From CAYNHQ01 sp964397255 (lineage in GTDB: Bacteria > Bdellovibrionota_G > JALEGL01 > DATDPG01), in assembly GCA_964397255.1 (NCBI GenBank), contig CAYNHQ010000006.1, positions 123,018 through 187,017 of the forward strand: 64,000 bases of DNA. The letters run 5' to 3'. A program made the position numbers and the translations under genes. Positions 51,529 to 60,443 of the stretch are shown piece after piece. The number at the start of each line of letters is the position of its first letter. Within the stretch, counting starts at the first letter, position 1. The notes below the pieces were generated by a model, which made no database searches, was not told where the DNA came from, and saw only the letters and a list, made by a program, of their open reading frames with translations.

Positions 51529-53478
51529 ATGAAAAAAATTCTATGGATCTTGGTCTTTGCTCTTCTTGCGGGAACAGCGAATCTTCCTGCCCCCCAGGCC
51601 ACGCTGGTCGAGCGAGTGCGTGAAATTTACATGGCTATTCGCTTGGTTTGTATGAAGGGCCCGGCCATAACTCCGGAAGAACGAACGATGCTTACTTCTT
51701 CCATTCAACAGCTTCGTGAGTCGTTCACAAATGATGTAGCTCAAGTCGAAGAACTTATTGCCTCAATGAACTACTCTCAAGCCATCCGGTCGGAACTTAT
51801 CCCCTACGGAGATGTGAAAGCCTACATCGAATTACGCGGTGAATTGGTACAAACCGCCGTTGAGGGCTCGCAGAGAGTAGCCGGCGATGCAGTGGGAGCT
51901 AAATTTATTCACTGGCTCATTCCTCAGGCCAGAGAGAATCGTGACGAAATGAGTCGGATGACTCATCGAGAGGCGAATGAGAGTTCATTTTATCGGGGGG
52001 TATTAGAGAATCATTACACACGGGATTTTCATATGGCCCGCTCGCTCCGAGGACTACGCGAGCCCTATGTTTTCAATGAATATAAACGATGGATCCGTGT
52101 TTCCGACATGGAGTCAGTCTCTCCCGGAGCATTTGACGCCATCACGCTCAATCTCCTAGAAGGAGATCGAACGGCGTTCGAAGATTTTAGAAAGGTCATC
52201 CTAGAGAAAACAAAACTGGCGGGGCATAGCATTTTTCTACCGGACTTCACGATGGATCTTTTTCGGTATGAACTCCGACCCGCCGGCCAGAATAATAGTT
52301 CACTCCGCGGATTCGGCTCGGAAAGTATAAATCGCGCGGCTAACGCCGTGCAGGGTTTTACGTTAGGGGACAATACCATCACAGCAAGAACCATTGAGCA
52401 GCTCTATCGGAGAGGAACGGAATCATTCAGCAAGTGGGCCACGGACAATGTAGGCTTCTCGCTTCGCTTACGGCCCTCTTCCGACCTAGGGTCCAAAATA
52501 ACAAATGGAGATGCGGAGGCGTTTCTGGGGGCGATTGCTCAGCTACGTGAAATAGATAAAGAAGTAGCACTCGCTGAATACCAGTATTTTTTTGACCATG
52601 TAACGCTAGAGACCCCTCGAGCCCTGATTCGCGGGATTATGATTAATGTCGAGCTCACGCAGCCAACAAAAATATCTGATGACTTACAACTTCGAGTTCT
52701 TCGACGAGCCCTTGACCCAAAAGCCGAGCAACTTCTATCTGTAAAAGACGCAAATAAGATTTTGACCTACGCCGATGGGCATGGAGCTAAGCTCTACCAA
52801 GCCTACCTGAAAAGGGGGAGGCAGGACGAACCACTCGATGTGCTTGTGGAAAAATCCATTCTTGGGGGAGAAAACGACGACTACCCTGAACATATTCAAC
52901 TCACTCTTGAGCTGATTATCGCTCACGACAATCAAGATCTAATACAAGCGAATTATCTTTATCTCGCGCTGTCAAATATCGCCGATCGTCTGGACACCAA
53001 GGACCCAATGTATGAGGCTCGAAAGGCAAAAATTGTCGAGTGCCTCGGCGAGCTGATACGTCTTTCCACAAAACCGACCAGCCCAGCTTATTCGATGATC
53101 GAACAAATTGTTGTACATCGGATTGTGGATCTCAGTTTTGGTCGAACTCCTCTCCTCACGAAGGTTGTAAATACAGCTGTTGAACCGCTTCGGAGAGCTT
53201 ATTTCAGGAGATTGCTAAAACGCGAAGACGCCCATCAAATCTTGAGACATGAGCGAGCCAATAAAGAAGGAGACGCTCAACCTGGGATAAACATACTTCT
53301 GGATACTTTTCGTCAAGATGGCTCCTTAAAGATTGTGGGAGACCGAATCGAGCCGCTCGTGGGTGAAGAACCGCTAGGCGGAGAACACCGAGCGAGTGAG
53401 AACGATGCTGCAGGACGTGTGGAGAGACCGAGGGCAGTGGATCCCAAACACGATGTAAAAGAGGAGCCCCCAAAATGA
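51529..53478 (+). CDS. Large exported protein of unknown function (first of a pair)
   Basis: A 649-residue protein with a signal peptide (ILWILVFALLAGTANLPAP). The mature part is largely helical and charged, with no motif I recognise; the last 50 residues are rich in Glu, Pro and Arg (disordered). GAAAGGG precedes the ATG. The stop overlaps the next gene's start by four bases (ATGA), so the two proteins are co-translated and may act together. The pair sits between exbD and exbB on the opposite strand. Confidence 0.7.
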   Translation: MKKILWILVFALLAGTANLPAPQATLVERVREIYMAIRLVCMKGPAITPEERTMLTSSIQQLRESFTNDVAQVEELIASMNYSQAIRSELIPYGDVKAYIELRGELVQTAVEGSQRVAGDAVGAKFIHWLIPQARENRDEMSRMTHREANESSFYRGVLENHYTRDFHMARSLRGLREPYVFNEYKRWIRVSDMESVSPGAFDAITLNLLEGDRTAFEDFRKVILEKTKLAGHSIFLPDFTMDLFRYELRPAGQNNSSLRGFGSESINRAANAVQGFTLGDNTITARTIEQLYRRGTESFSKWATDNVGFSLRLRPSSDLGSKITNGDAEAFLGAIAQLREIDKEVALAEYQYFFDHVTLETPRALIRGIMINVELTQPTKISDDLQLRVLRRALDPKAEQLLSVKDANKILTYADGHGAKLYQAYLKRGRQDEPLDVLVEKSILGGENDDYPEHIQLTLELIIAHDNQDLIQANYLYLALSNIADRLDTKDPMYEARKAKIVECLGELIRLSTKPTSPAYSMIEQIVVHRIVDLSFGRTPLLTKVVNTAVEPLRRAYFRRLLKREDAHQILRHERANKEGDAQPGINILLDTFRQDGSLKIVGDRIEPLVGEEPLGGEHRASENDAAGRVERPRAVDPKHDVKEEPPK

Positions 53479-56339
53479 AGTCGCCTGCCTTTCGGCAAGC
53501 ACTCGTATCTGTGTTCCTCATTCCGATCTTTGTGTTTGAACCTCCAGCTATCGCAGAAGGAGACACAAAGATCCGTGATGAACCTCGCGATCTAAAGGGA
53601 TTCGCCGAGCGCTCAAGAAGGGAAAGCCCAGTCCCTTACCGATTAAGGAGAGGCGATCCGGCCACTGCCGTCGCTGAGTTCGAAACGGCGTTCAAGGATC
53701 AGTATGAGCCTGAAGAAGTTGATGCGATGGACCGTTTGTCCGATGCGGCGCTCTACGGCTCGCCCGAGGTCCAAGAGCATGCACTCAACGGTGAAATTCC
53801 CATCGATACTCCTGAAAAATCTGTTCCCCTCTCCCCTCTCGAGCTTTATGAAAAACCACCGACGCTCACACAACATTTTCAAAATGTTTCCGAAGTCGTA
53901 GCCCGTCCGCTTTCCCATATGATGGAAACGAGTGCGCTGGTTCTTTCAGCGAGCATTGCGTCTATGGTTTCCAAAGAATGGCAGGATCAAAAAATTCGGA
54001 AGATGGCCTTATTAGAAACAGCTTCCGATCGAAATGAATATTCCACACAAATTGATCGATTGGCACCCTATGAACGGCGGCAAATGCACGTCCCCCTCGG
54101 ACCTAACGGAGAGCTTATTCTTGGCGCGTCGAGCGATAAGCGAATTCCTTGGCAGTCTTTTTCGGGTGTGGCTGTGGAAGGAAGAAATTATCCCGACGCA
54201 AAAATGGGTTATGTAGACATCTTTGTAGTGGCTCGCGGAGAAGTCGTTGAAGTGGAAAAACTCTACAACGCCAAAAACAAAGAGATCCCCCTATTCCCGG
54301 GTCTCATGCTCCTTGAAAATCCACTGCCTGATCGCGGTCTGCCTGAGGTAGGCAATCGAGTTACAAAAACCTGTGACAACGAACTCTATCAGAATCGATG
54401 TATTACGGTTTTCCCGGCCAGCCTTCCAACAATGATCGCTTCCGTCACACAAACGGTTCTCAATGTTGATACGCTCAATTCTATTGTCGGAGCAGGTACG
54501 GCTGGAGTCTCTGTCAACGTCGGAGTCTGGAGCGCACGGCATATGAGGTGGTTCGATGCTTCTCTTCTCTGGCTCGCAAAGATGCTCCAAACTTCGGTTG
54601 GAGCAGGTTACATGAATGCCTATGTCCGTTCGTGCGTCTCGATGATCATCCCATGGGGTTTTTGGGAGGGGGGATCGTTTCTCCCAGAAATAGGAAGAAT
54701 TTTGATTACAAACCGTGATTTGAAAGAACGCTCTCGGACAGCGCTCTTGCGCCTTGGCGGAGACCTCGTGCGATTCCGCATCGCTAGAAATGCGGGAAAT
54801 GAGAACATTCTTGGAATTCTGGGCGAGGAAGTTCTTTTGGATACGGAGGCCATTCATGCACTTTTTTCAAAAATGGGACTTGTTGTATCCGCAAACCATG
54901 GGTTCTTTTCTCGATTTGTCGCCCAGGCTCTGACCGAACGAATTCTAACTTTTCCATTTTTTATTTCAATCGGAGTCCTGGCCACGCCCGCGCTCATTCG
55001 CCCGGCACTTAATGCGAGCGCCAAGGCAGTGGCATCTCGGGTGGGGAATTTTTGGGCTACTCAAGTTCATAAAAGAGAGTCTTTGTGGGTGCTCCAAGAT
55101 GCGGCAAAGTCGGGAACCAAGCAATTGGGTGAATGGGGACTACAGCTCTCCGAACGTGAGGGTGCTGTTTTTGCCGCGCGTTGGTTCACCATGCTCGGGG
55201 GGAGAAAGCTCGCAAGCTGGGCAGGGAAGAGATTTATGCAGCTCGTCGGCTTTTCATGGGTGGCAACCATATTTATTTGCGTAAGCACTGTAGCCGACAT
55301 GATGCCGGCCGAGCATAAGTTCGTCGGGACAACATTGATCAAGGAATCGTTGATTTCCGTTCACGCGGCACGAGTGCGGAATTACGAAATGCAAATCGCC
55401 GATCTTTTTTCACGCCTAGAACCGCTAGACTTTGATCGTGTACGGCCCCTGTTGGCCGGCCTTCAGTCCGCTCGGGAGGGAATGATGAATCAGTTGAGTT
55501 ACATGCGCTCGACCCTTCTGGATATGATCGCAGCGAGAGATTACGAGATTCGTTTGGCCGAGGAGGGGCTTATTAATGAACCTAAAGTCCATGCAATGAG
55601 AGGCCTTGACGTCGATCCTGCGGATTCCTCCTATTCTGGACCTTGGAGTCAAATTCGGTTCGGAATGCGCCACGAAGCTTTAGAACAAATGCTTCACGAA
55701 GGTCATGAACTTTCCGAGGCGAATCGCGCAATTGTTTATCATCTGGGTGATCGAATGGTCGATCTTTACAATAAAGAGCTCCTGTTTTTTATTCGACTTC
55801 TCTATCTTCCATTGGGCACAACCATGGATCTCGTCGATCGGATGAATGTCCCTTACGACGACCTTACCACCCTCCTAGAACGGCATTTTGCAAAATATCC
55901 TCAGAGCGCTCGATTAGAGCTCGCGCGCCACTTCCTTATGATCGTCATGAACCGGGCTCATGTTTTAGACCTTCTCCAAGTGGCTCCGGAATCGAAATGG
56001 AAAAAACTCATCGCGAGATATCAGATCAATGAAAGCGCGCGATATGACAATCCGAAGATCCAATATCGAGATCCCTATCCATTTTATTGGGAACGGTGGG
56101 CGGAAGAAAAAAAACAAAAAGAGAGAATCGACAACAATGACCCTTATGAACAATTCATGGCAGAACTGAGAGATGATGAGTTGAACGATCGAGAGCATGT
56201 TCGATATTTCGGTTGGTCAGAAAAGGATATCGCCAATTGGTTGGTGGAGGCCTTCCGAAAAAGCGAGCACCCCATGAACCTCGATGCTTTTCCTAAGAGT
56301 AATGAAGAATGGGACGACTTTTTTGGTACCAAGTCCTGA
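53475..56339 (+). CDS. Very large exported or membrane protein of unknown function (second of a pair)
   Basis: A 954-residue protein with a signal peptide (ALVSVFLIPIFVFEPPAIA). Central hydrophobic stretches (ALVLSASIASMV, LTFPFFISIGVLATPALI, GFSWVATIFICVSTVADMM) suggest a few membrane passes or a large hydrophobic domain; the C-terminal 300 residues are charged helices. Unknown family. It ends two bases from the convergent exbB stop. Compositionally it resembles the first gene and the other large exported proteins of the window, not an obvious foreign insert. Confidence 0.7.
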   Translation: MKSPAFRQALVSVFLIPIFVFEPPAIAEGDTKIRDEPRDLKGFAERSRRESPVPYRLRRGDPATAVAEFETAFKDQYEPEEVDAMDRLSDAALYGSPEVQEHALNGEIPIDTPEKSVPLSPLELYEKPPTLTQHFQNVSEVVARPLSHMMETSALVLSASIASMVSKEWQDQKIRKMALLETASDRNEYSTQIDRLAPYERRQMHVPLGPNGELILGASSDKRIPWQSFSGVAVEGRNYPDAKMGYVDIFVVARGEVVEVEKLYNAKNKEIPLFPGLMLLENPLPDRGLPEVGNRVTKTCDNELYQNRCITVFPASLPTMIASVTQTVLNVDTLNSIVGAGTAGVSVNVGVWSARHMRWFDASLLWLAKMLQTSVGAGYMNAYVRSCVSMIIPWGFWEGGSFLPEIGRILITNRDLKERSRTALLRLGGDLVRFRIARNAGNENILGILGEEVLLDTEAIHALFSKMGLVVSANHGFFSRFVAQALTERILTFPFFISIGVLATPALIRPALNASAKAVASRVGNFWATQVHKRESLWVLQDAAKSGTKQLGEWGLQLSEREGAVFAARWFTMLGGRKLASWAGKRFMQLVGFSWVATIFICVSTVADMMPAEHKFVGTTLIKESLISVHAARVRNYEMQIADLFSRLEPLDFDRVRPLLAGLQSAREGMMNQLSYMRSTLLDMIAARDYEIRLAEEGLINEPKVHAMRGLDVDPADSSYSGPWSQIRFGMRHEALEQMLHEGHELSEANRAIVYHLGDRMVDLYNKELLFFIRLLYLPLGTTMDLVDRMNVPYDDLTTLLERHFAKYPQSARLELARHFLMIVMNRAHVLDLLQVAPESKWKKLIARYQINESARYDNPKIQYRDPYPFYWERWAEEKKQKERIDNNDPYEQFMAELRDDELNDREHVRYFGWSEKDIANWLVEAFRKSEHPMNLDAFPKSNEEWDDFFGTKS

Positions 56340-56341
56340 AG

Positions 56342-56968
56342 TTAGCCGCCGCGGCGGGCGACCTTGAGCATTCGTTGAGCGAATTCTTCCATATCTAGAA
56401 TGTAGCGATCCACCCGATGGTAAAAATAATGCTGAAAAACGAGGGCAGGAATACCTACGGCCATTCCGGCGGCGGTATTTAACAGCGCCTCACCGATTCC
56501 CCCCGCCAACTTGATCGGATCTCCCACGCCCACCACGCCCACCACGCTGAATGTCCGAATCATTCCAGTCACGGTTCCAAAAAGGCCGAGAAGCGGGCCG
56601 ACGGCAGCAAGGGTGCCTAAGAAATCGAGATTCCGTTCCAAAACGCTGGATTCGCGCTTCCCCACCATTTCCACATTTTCATCCAGCTCGTCTTTGGATA
56701 ACGAAAGATCGGAGAGTCCCGCCACCAATACTCGCGCTACGGAACTTTCGTTCGATCGACAAAGTGTGAGAGCCTCGGAAACTTTTTTATTGGATACAAG
56801 AGAATCCACCTCGTTGACGAGTCTCGCGGGAAGGATTCGGCTGCGACGAAGAGCGATGAATCGTTCAATGATGAGAGTTAAACAAACAACGGATGTGAGA
56901 CCCAGAAGAACAAAGACCGGTCCCCCTCGTTCAAAGAGTCGAATGATATCTTCGTAAGACGTGATCAT
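56342..56968 (-). CDS. ExbB/TolQ/MotA-family proton channel protein
   Basis: A 208-residue protein with three transmembrane helices: FVLLGLTSVVCLTLIIERFI, LAAVGPLLGLFGTVTGMIRTF (the conserved channel helix) and LLNTAAGMAVGIPALVFQHYFY. With ExbD it would use the proton gradient to energise outer-membrane uptake or Tol-type functions. ATG overlaps the upstream acyl-CoA dehydrogenase stop by four bases. Split from exbD by 5 kb. Confidence 0.93.
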   Translation of the reverse strand: MITSYEDIIRLFERGGPVFVLLGLTSVVCLTLIIERFIALRRSRILPARLVNEVDSLVSNKKVSEALTLCRSNESSVARVLVAGLSDLSLSKDELDENVEMVGKRESSVLERNLDFLGTLAAVGPLLGLFGTVTGMIRTFSVVGVVGVGDPIKLAGGIGEALLNTAAGMAVGIPALVFQHYFYHRVDRYILDMEEFAQRMLKVARRGG

Positions 56969-58110
56969 GCCTGGGTAAAGAGCTGAGACGAAATCACCTC
57001 GCGCTGAATTTCGCTCGTACCTTCTCCGATTTCACACAGTTTCACATCGCGGAAAAACCGCTCCACGGCATATTCTTTTACATAACCATAGCCCCCGTGG
57101 ACTTGGAGGCCCCGATTGCAGGCCCGCCATGCGGCTTCGGAAGCATAGAGCTTGGCCATGGAAGATTCTTTCTTTGCGAACATTTCCCGATCATGCATCC
57201 ACGCGGCTCGATAAACCAGCATACGGGCCGCTTCTAATTCGGTGGCCGAATCAGCTAGCATCCATTGGATCGCCTGAAAGTTGGAAATCGGTTGGCCGAA
57301 GGCGTGTCGCTCTTGGGAATATTTCGCCGCTTCGGTTAGCGAGGCTCTTCCCAAACCAAGAGACATCGCTCCGATGATGACCCTTCCCCGGTCGAGAATT
57401 TTCAGGGCATCCACGAATCCATGACCGACTTCCCCTAAAACATTCTCTTCTGGAATTTCCAAATTTTCGAATGCCAGTGAGGCGGTATCGCTGGAACGAA
57501 GGCCAAGCTTATCTTCTTTTTTTCCTACATGGAGACCCCGCCAGCCCTTTTCGGCGACAAAGGCAGTCACTCCTTTGGCCCCTTTTATGCCGTCCGTACG
57601 GGCAAGAATCACATACACATCGGCTAGAGATCCTTGAGTAATGAAAGATTTAGACCCATTGACCACCCACTTGTTTCCCTTTTTTGTCGCCGTCGTCTTC
57701 ATTCCCAACGCATCGGAACCGGAGCCGGGTTCGGTCAGTCCCCAGGCGCCTAGTTTCTGCCCTGAGGCAAGTCCCGGAAGATATTTTCGCTTCAATGCTT
57801 CGCTTCCCGCAAGATTGATATGGCCCGAAGCGAGGCCGACATGTGAGGCAAGTGTGAGCGCAAGTGAGCCGTCCCGGTAAGCAATTTCTTCGACTGCAAG
57901 AGCGAAACTCGTGACATCCAGACCCGCGCCGCCGAATTTCTCGGGAACGATAATTCCCATGAGCCCCAACTCCCCCAACTTCCGGCAGAGATCGATGGGA
58001 AATTCGCAGGTTTCATCCCGCTTCATGGCTCCTGGAGCGACTTCACTGGTCGCAAAGTCTCGAACCATATCGCGGATTTGAATCTGTTCAGGCGTAAATT
58101 CGAAATCCAT
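56965..58110 (-). CDS. Acyl-CoA dehydrogenase
   Basis: A 381-residue FAD flavoprotein of the short/medium-chain type. Signatures: WGLTEPGSGSDALGMKTTA, DKLGLRSSDTASLAFENLEIP, RHAFGQPISNFQAIQWMLAD and GGYGYVKEYAVERFFRDVK, followed by GEGTSEIQR with the catalytic glutamate. Introduces the double bond in beta-oxidation or branched-chain acyl-CoA catabolism. Co-transcribed with exbB and likely with the genes upstream. Confidence 0.95.
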   Translation of the reverse strand: MDFEFTPEQIQIRDMVRDFATSEVAPGAMKRDETCEFPIDLCRKLGELGLMGIIVPEKFGGAGLDVTSFALAVEEIAYRDGSLALTLASHVGLASGHINLAGSEALKRKYLPGLASGQKLGAWGLTEPGSGSDALGMKTTATKKGNKWVVNGSKSFITQGSLADVYVILARTDGIKGAKGVTAFVAEKGWRGLHVGKKEDKLGLRSSDTASLAFENLEIPEENVLGEVGHGFVDALKILDRGRVIIGAMSLGLGRASLTEAAKYSQERHAFGQPISNFQAIQWMLADSATELEAARMLVYRAAWMHDREMFAKKESSMAKLYASEAAWRACNRGLQVHGGYGYVKEYAVERFFRDVKLCEIGEGTSEIQREVISSQLFTQA

Positions 58111-58119
58111 GGATTCTCT

Positions 58120-58629
58120 CTAGTTGGTTTTTTTCGCTTCTGTCACCGGGTCAGACTTCACAAAGATCGATTTGTGACCGTCTTTGTCGGTTAACATTCC
58201 CGTAACTGTAGCCTGTTTTCCGACGAGAACGGCGAATTTACCTCGAATACTGACTTTGCCGTCACGGCGAGCGTCATGCTCTTCGGAAATGACGTAATAA
58301 AGTTCCCCTTTCGAATCGATCAGGCCGATCGGCTGGCCGTTGAGGATGCATTTCATTCCGCAGGCGGAATGGTCGGGGCCTCTTCGGCCGATTTCCAAAT
58401 AGCAGGAGGCATCCACCACTTCACCGGTAACGGTGACAACCTTTCCAGATTTCAGTTGGGCTTCGTGTTCCTTCGTTTTTGCGGCAGCCAGTGTCGTTTT
58501 ATCCCATCCGGCGGTGGCCTTATCTCCAATCACTGCCGGCGGTTCCTTTGCCGAAGGCGTGGGAGTCTGAGCGAGCGAGGGGGTGACTGAAAGTAGAAAT
58601 GCAATCGCGATCCATGATTTCATATTCAT
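58120..58629 (-). CDS. Exported OB-fold-like protein with cysteines
   Basis: A 169-residue protein with a signal peptide (SWIAIAFLLSVTPSLAQ). The mature part contains two short beta units (VVTVTGEVVDASCYLEIGRRG and KVSIRGKFAVLVGKQATVTGML), each OB-fold-like, with cysteines in DASC and SACGMKC. Similar small proteins occur next to heme or copper functions, but no role is assigned. Lies between the mutase subunit and acyl-CoA dehydrogenase. Confidence 0.62.
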   Translation of the reverse strand: MNMKSWIAIAFLLSVTPSLAQTPTPSAKEPPAVIGDKATAGWDKTTLAAAKTKEHEAQLKSGKVVTVTGEVVDASCYLEIGRRGPDHSACGMKCILNGQPIGLIDSKGELYYVISEEHDARRDGKVSIRGKFAVLVGKQATVTGMLTDKDGHKSIFVKSDPVTEAKKTN

Positions 58630-58632
58630 CTC

Positions 58633-59034
58633 CTATTTTGTGGGCCGAACATGGGTTCGGACCCAAGTTGTAATTTCTTCTAACGATGCACCGGGCGTGA
58701 AAATTTTTGCCACGCCCTGCTTTTCCAACTTTTCGATATCTTCGGGAGGGACAATCCCACCACCAAAAACGGAAATGTCTCCCGCTCCTTTTTCTTTTAA
58801 GAGGCGAATGACCTCAGGGAAAAGAAACATATGCGCTCCGGAAAGAACGGAAAGGGATACAGCATCCACGTCTTCATCAACGGCTGCGTTGACAATCATC
58901 TCGGGCGTTTGATGGAGGCCGGTATAGATGACTTCAAATCCGGCATCGCGAAGCGCGCGGGCGACCACTTTCGCGCCTCGGTCATGACCGTCAAGTCCTG
59001 GTTTTGCCACAAGAATTCGGAGCTTTTGCGCCAT
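58633..59034 (-). CDS. Methylmalonyl-CoA mutase B12-binding subunit
   Basis: A 133-residue cobalamin-binding domain. The axial-ligand motif DxHxxG appears as LDGHDRG, with LSVLSGAHM and FGGGIVP completing the Rossmann-type corrin site. This is the small-subunit form that pairs with a separate catalytic subunit, absent from this window. ATG 59034 is chosen because the domain starts immediately (KLRILVAKPGLDGHD); the frame continues upstream without homology. Converts methylmalonyl-CoA to succinyl-CoA, or a related acyl-CoA isomerisation. Confidence 0.9.
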   Translation of the reverse strand: MAQKLRILVAKPGLDGHDRGAKVVARALRDAGFEVIYTGLHQTPEMIVNAAVDEDVDAVSLSVLSGAHMFLFPEVIRLLKEKGAGDISVFGGGIVPPEDIEKLEKQGVAKIFTPGASLEEITTWVRTHVRPTK

Positions 59035-59081
59035 TGCCGCGCTCTTTATATCGAGCCCGTGGCGTATGTCCAATTGCCCGA

Positions 59082-60443
59082 CTACGAAATGCCGAAGCGT
59101 TTCAAATGATAGTAAAGCGTGGGCCGCTTGATCCCGAGCTTCTTTGCCGCCTGAAGTTTGTTTCCTCCGGCATCTGAAATGGCCGCAAGAAGCTCCTCTT
59201 TTGATAGTTCGGAAGTCTCGGAGGTGGAAACCGGAGCATCAATTCCGGGACCGAGAATCAAATCTTCGGCCGCAATTTCTCCTCCCATTGAAACAATCAG
59301 GGCCCGCTCCAACACATTTTCGAGTTCTCGAACGTTTCCCGGCCAGTCGTAACCTTTAAGCCGAGCCAACGCTTCGGAAGATAGAGGTTTTGCGCTCATA
59401 CCTGTCGTTCGGCTCGCTTTTTCCAAGAGCCGCTTCGTCAGTGTGGACAAGTCCCCCATACGTTCCCGTAGAGGGGGAATTGAAATTGGAAAAACATTCA
59501 GTCGAAAATAGAGATCCTGCCGGAAGGACTCATTCTTCACTTTTTCTTCAAGATCTCGGTGCGTGGCCGCAATGACACGCACATCGACCTTAACGGTTTG
59601 AATTCCTCCCACTCGTTCAAACTCTCGCTCCTGTAAAACTCTCAAGAGTGAGACTTGAAGTTTGGGTGAAATATCTCCTACTTCATCAAGAAAAAGGGTC
59701 CCACCGTCGGCCGCCTCGAAACGTCCAATCCGCTGACCGGCGGCTCCCGTAAATGCCCCCTTTTCATGGCCGAAAAGCTCGCTCTCCAAAACTCCTTCGG
59801 CCAAGGCACCGCAGTTCATTCGAACGAACGGCTTTTCTTTTCTGGGGCTGGCGGAGTGAATCGCTCTCGCCACGACTTCTTTTCCCACTCCACTTTCGCC
59901 GCGTATGAGGATTGTGGACTGTGTGGGAGCCACCTTCGAAATCATTTGCGTGACCGCTTTGAGACCCTGATCCGCGCCAGCGAGACCCGAAAAATCATAA
60001 TGTTCATCGACTTCTTTTTGCAACACTTCGTTTTTACGTTTGAGTTCCGAAACCAGTCGCCGGTTTTCCGCCACCAGGTCGGCCTTTTCGTAGGCCTGAC
60101 GGATCGCGGCCAAAAGATCAGGCTCCTTCCAGGGCTTGGTCAAATATCGATAGATCACGCCGGCATTGATCCCATCCACTAGGGCGTCGAAATCTGTGAA
60201 AGCCGTCAAAAGAATGCAGATCGAATCCGGATATCCTTTGAGTGCTTTTTTAAGAAACTCCACACCGGTCATTCCCGGCATGCGCTGATCCGCCACAATC
60301 ACCGGAAAAGGATCTCGCTCAAGGCGAGCCAGCGCTTCCGTCCCGCTCGTGGCGAGCTGCACTTCATATTGGCCCCGAAGAACACGCCGAAGCGTGGCTA
60401 AATTCTCAGAGTCGTCATCGACATAAAGAAGGGGGCGCGTCAC
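59082..60443 (-). CDS. NtrC-type sigma-54 response regulator
   Basis: A 453-residue regulator: receiver domain with phospho-acceptor aspartate in VIVADQRMPGMTG and acidic pair in YVDDDSENL, AAA+ domain with Walker A GESGVGKE, GAFTGA loop and Walker B GGTLFLDEVGD, then a Fis-type helix-turn-helix (NKLQAAKKLGIKRPTLYYHLKRFGIS). It overlaps the histidine kinase gene by four bases (ATGA). Strong candidate to act at the sigma-54 promoter at 62310, whose upstream region carries TGACAC/GTGTCA repeats. Confidence 0.94.
   Translation of the reverse strand: MTRPLLYVDDDSENLATLRRVLRGQYEVQLATSGTEALARLERDPFPVIVADQRMPGMTGVEFLKKALKGYPDSICILLTAFTDFDALVDGINAGVIYRYLTKPWKEPDLLAAIRQAYEKADLVAENRRLVSELKRKNEVLQKEVDEHYDFSGLAGADQGLKAVTQMISKVAPTQSTILIRGESGVGKEVVARAIHSASPRKEKPFVRMNCGALAEGVLESELFGHEKGAFTGAAGQRIGRFEAADGGTLFLDEVGDISPKLQVSLLRVLQEREFERVGGIQTVKVDVRVIAATHRDLEEKVKNESFRQDLYFRLNVFPISIPPLRERMGDLSTLTKRLLEKASRTTGMSAKPLSSEALARLKGYDWPGNVRELENVLERALIVSMGGEIAAEDLILGPGIDAPVSTSETSELSKEELLAAISDAGGNKLQAAKKLGIKRPTLYYHLKRFGIS

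Noticed and set aside
51529..56339. Prophage or transposon as the origin of the exbB-exbD interruption
   Set aside because: No transposase, integrase, terminal repeat or target duplication is visible at either edge, and codon use looks like that of the neighbours.
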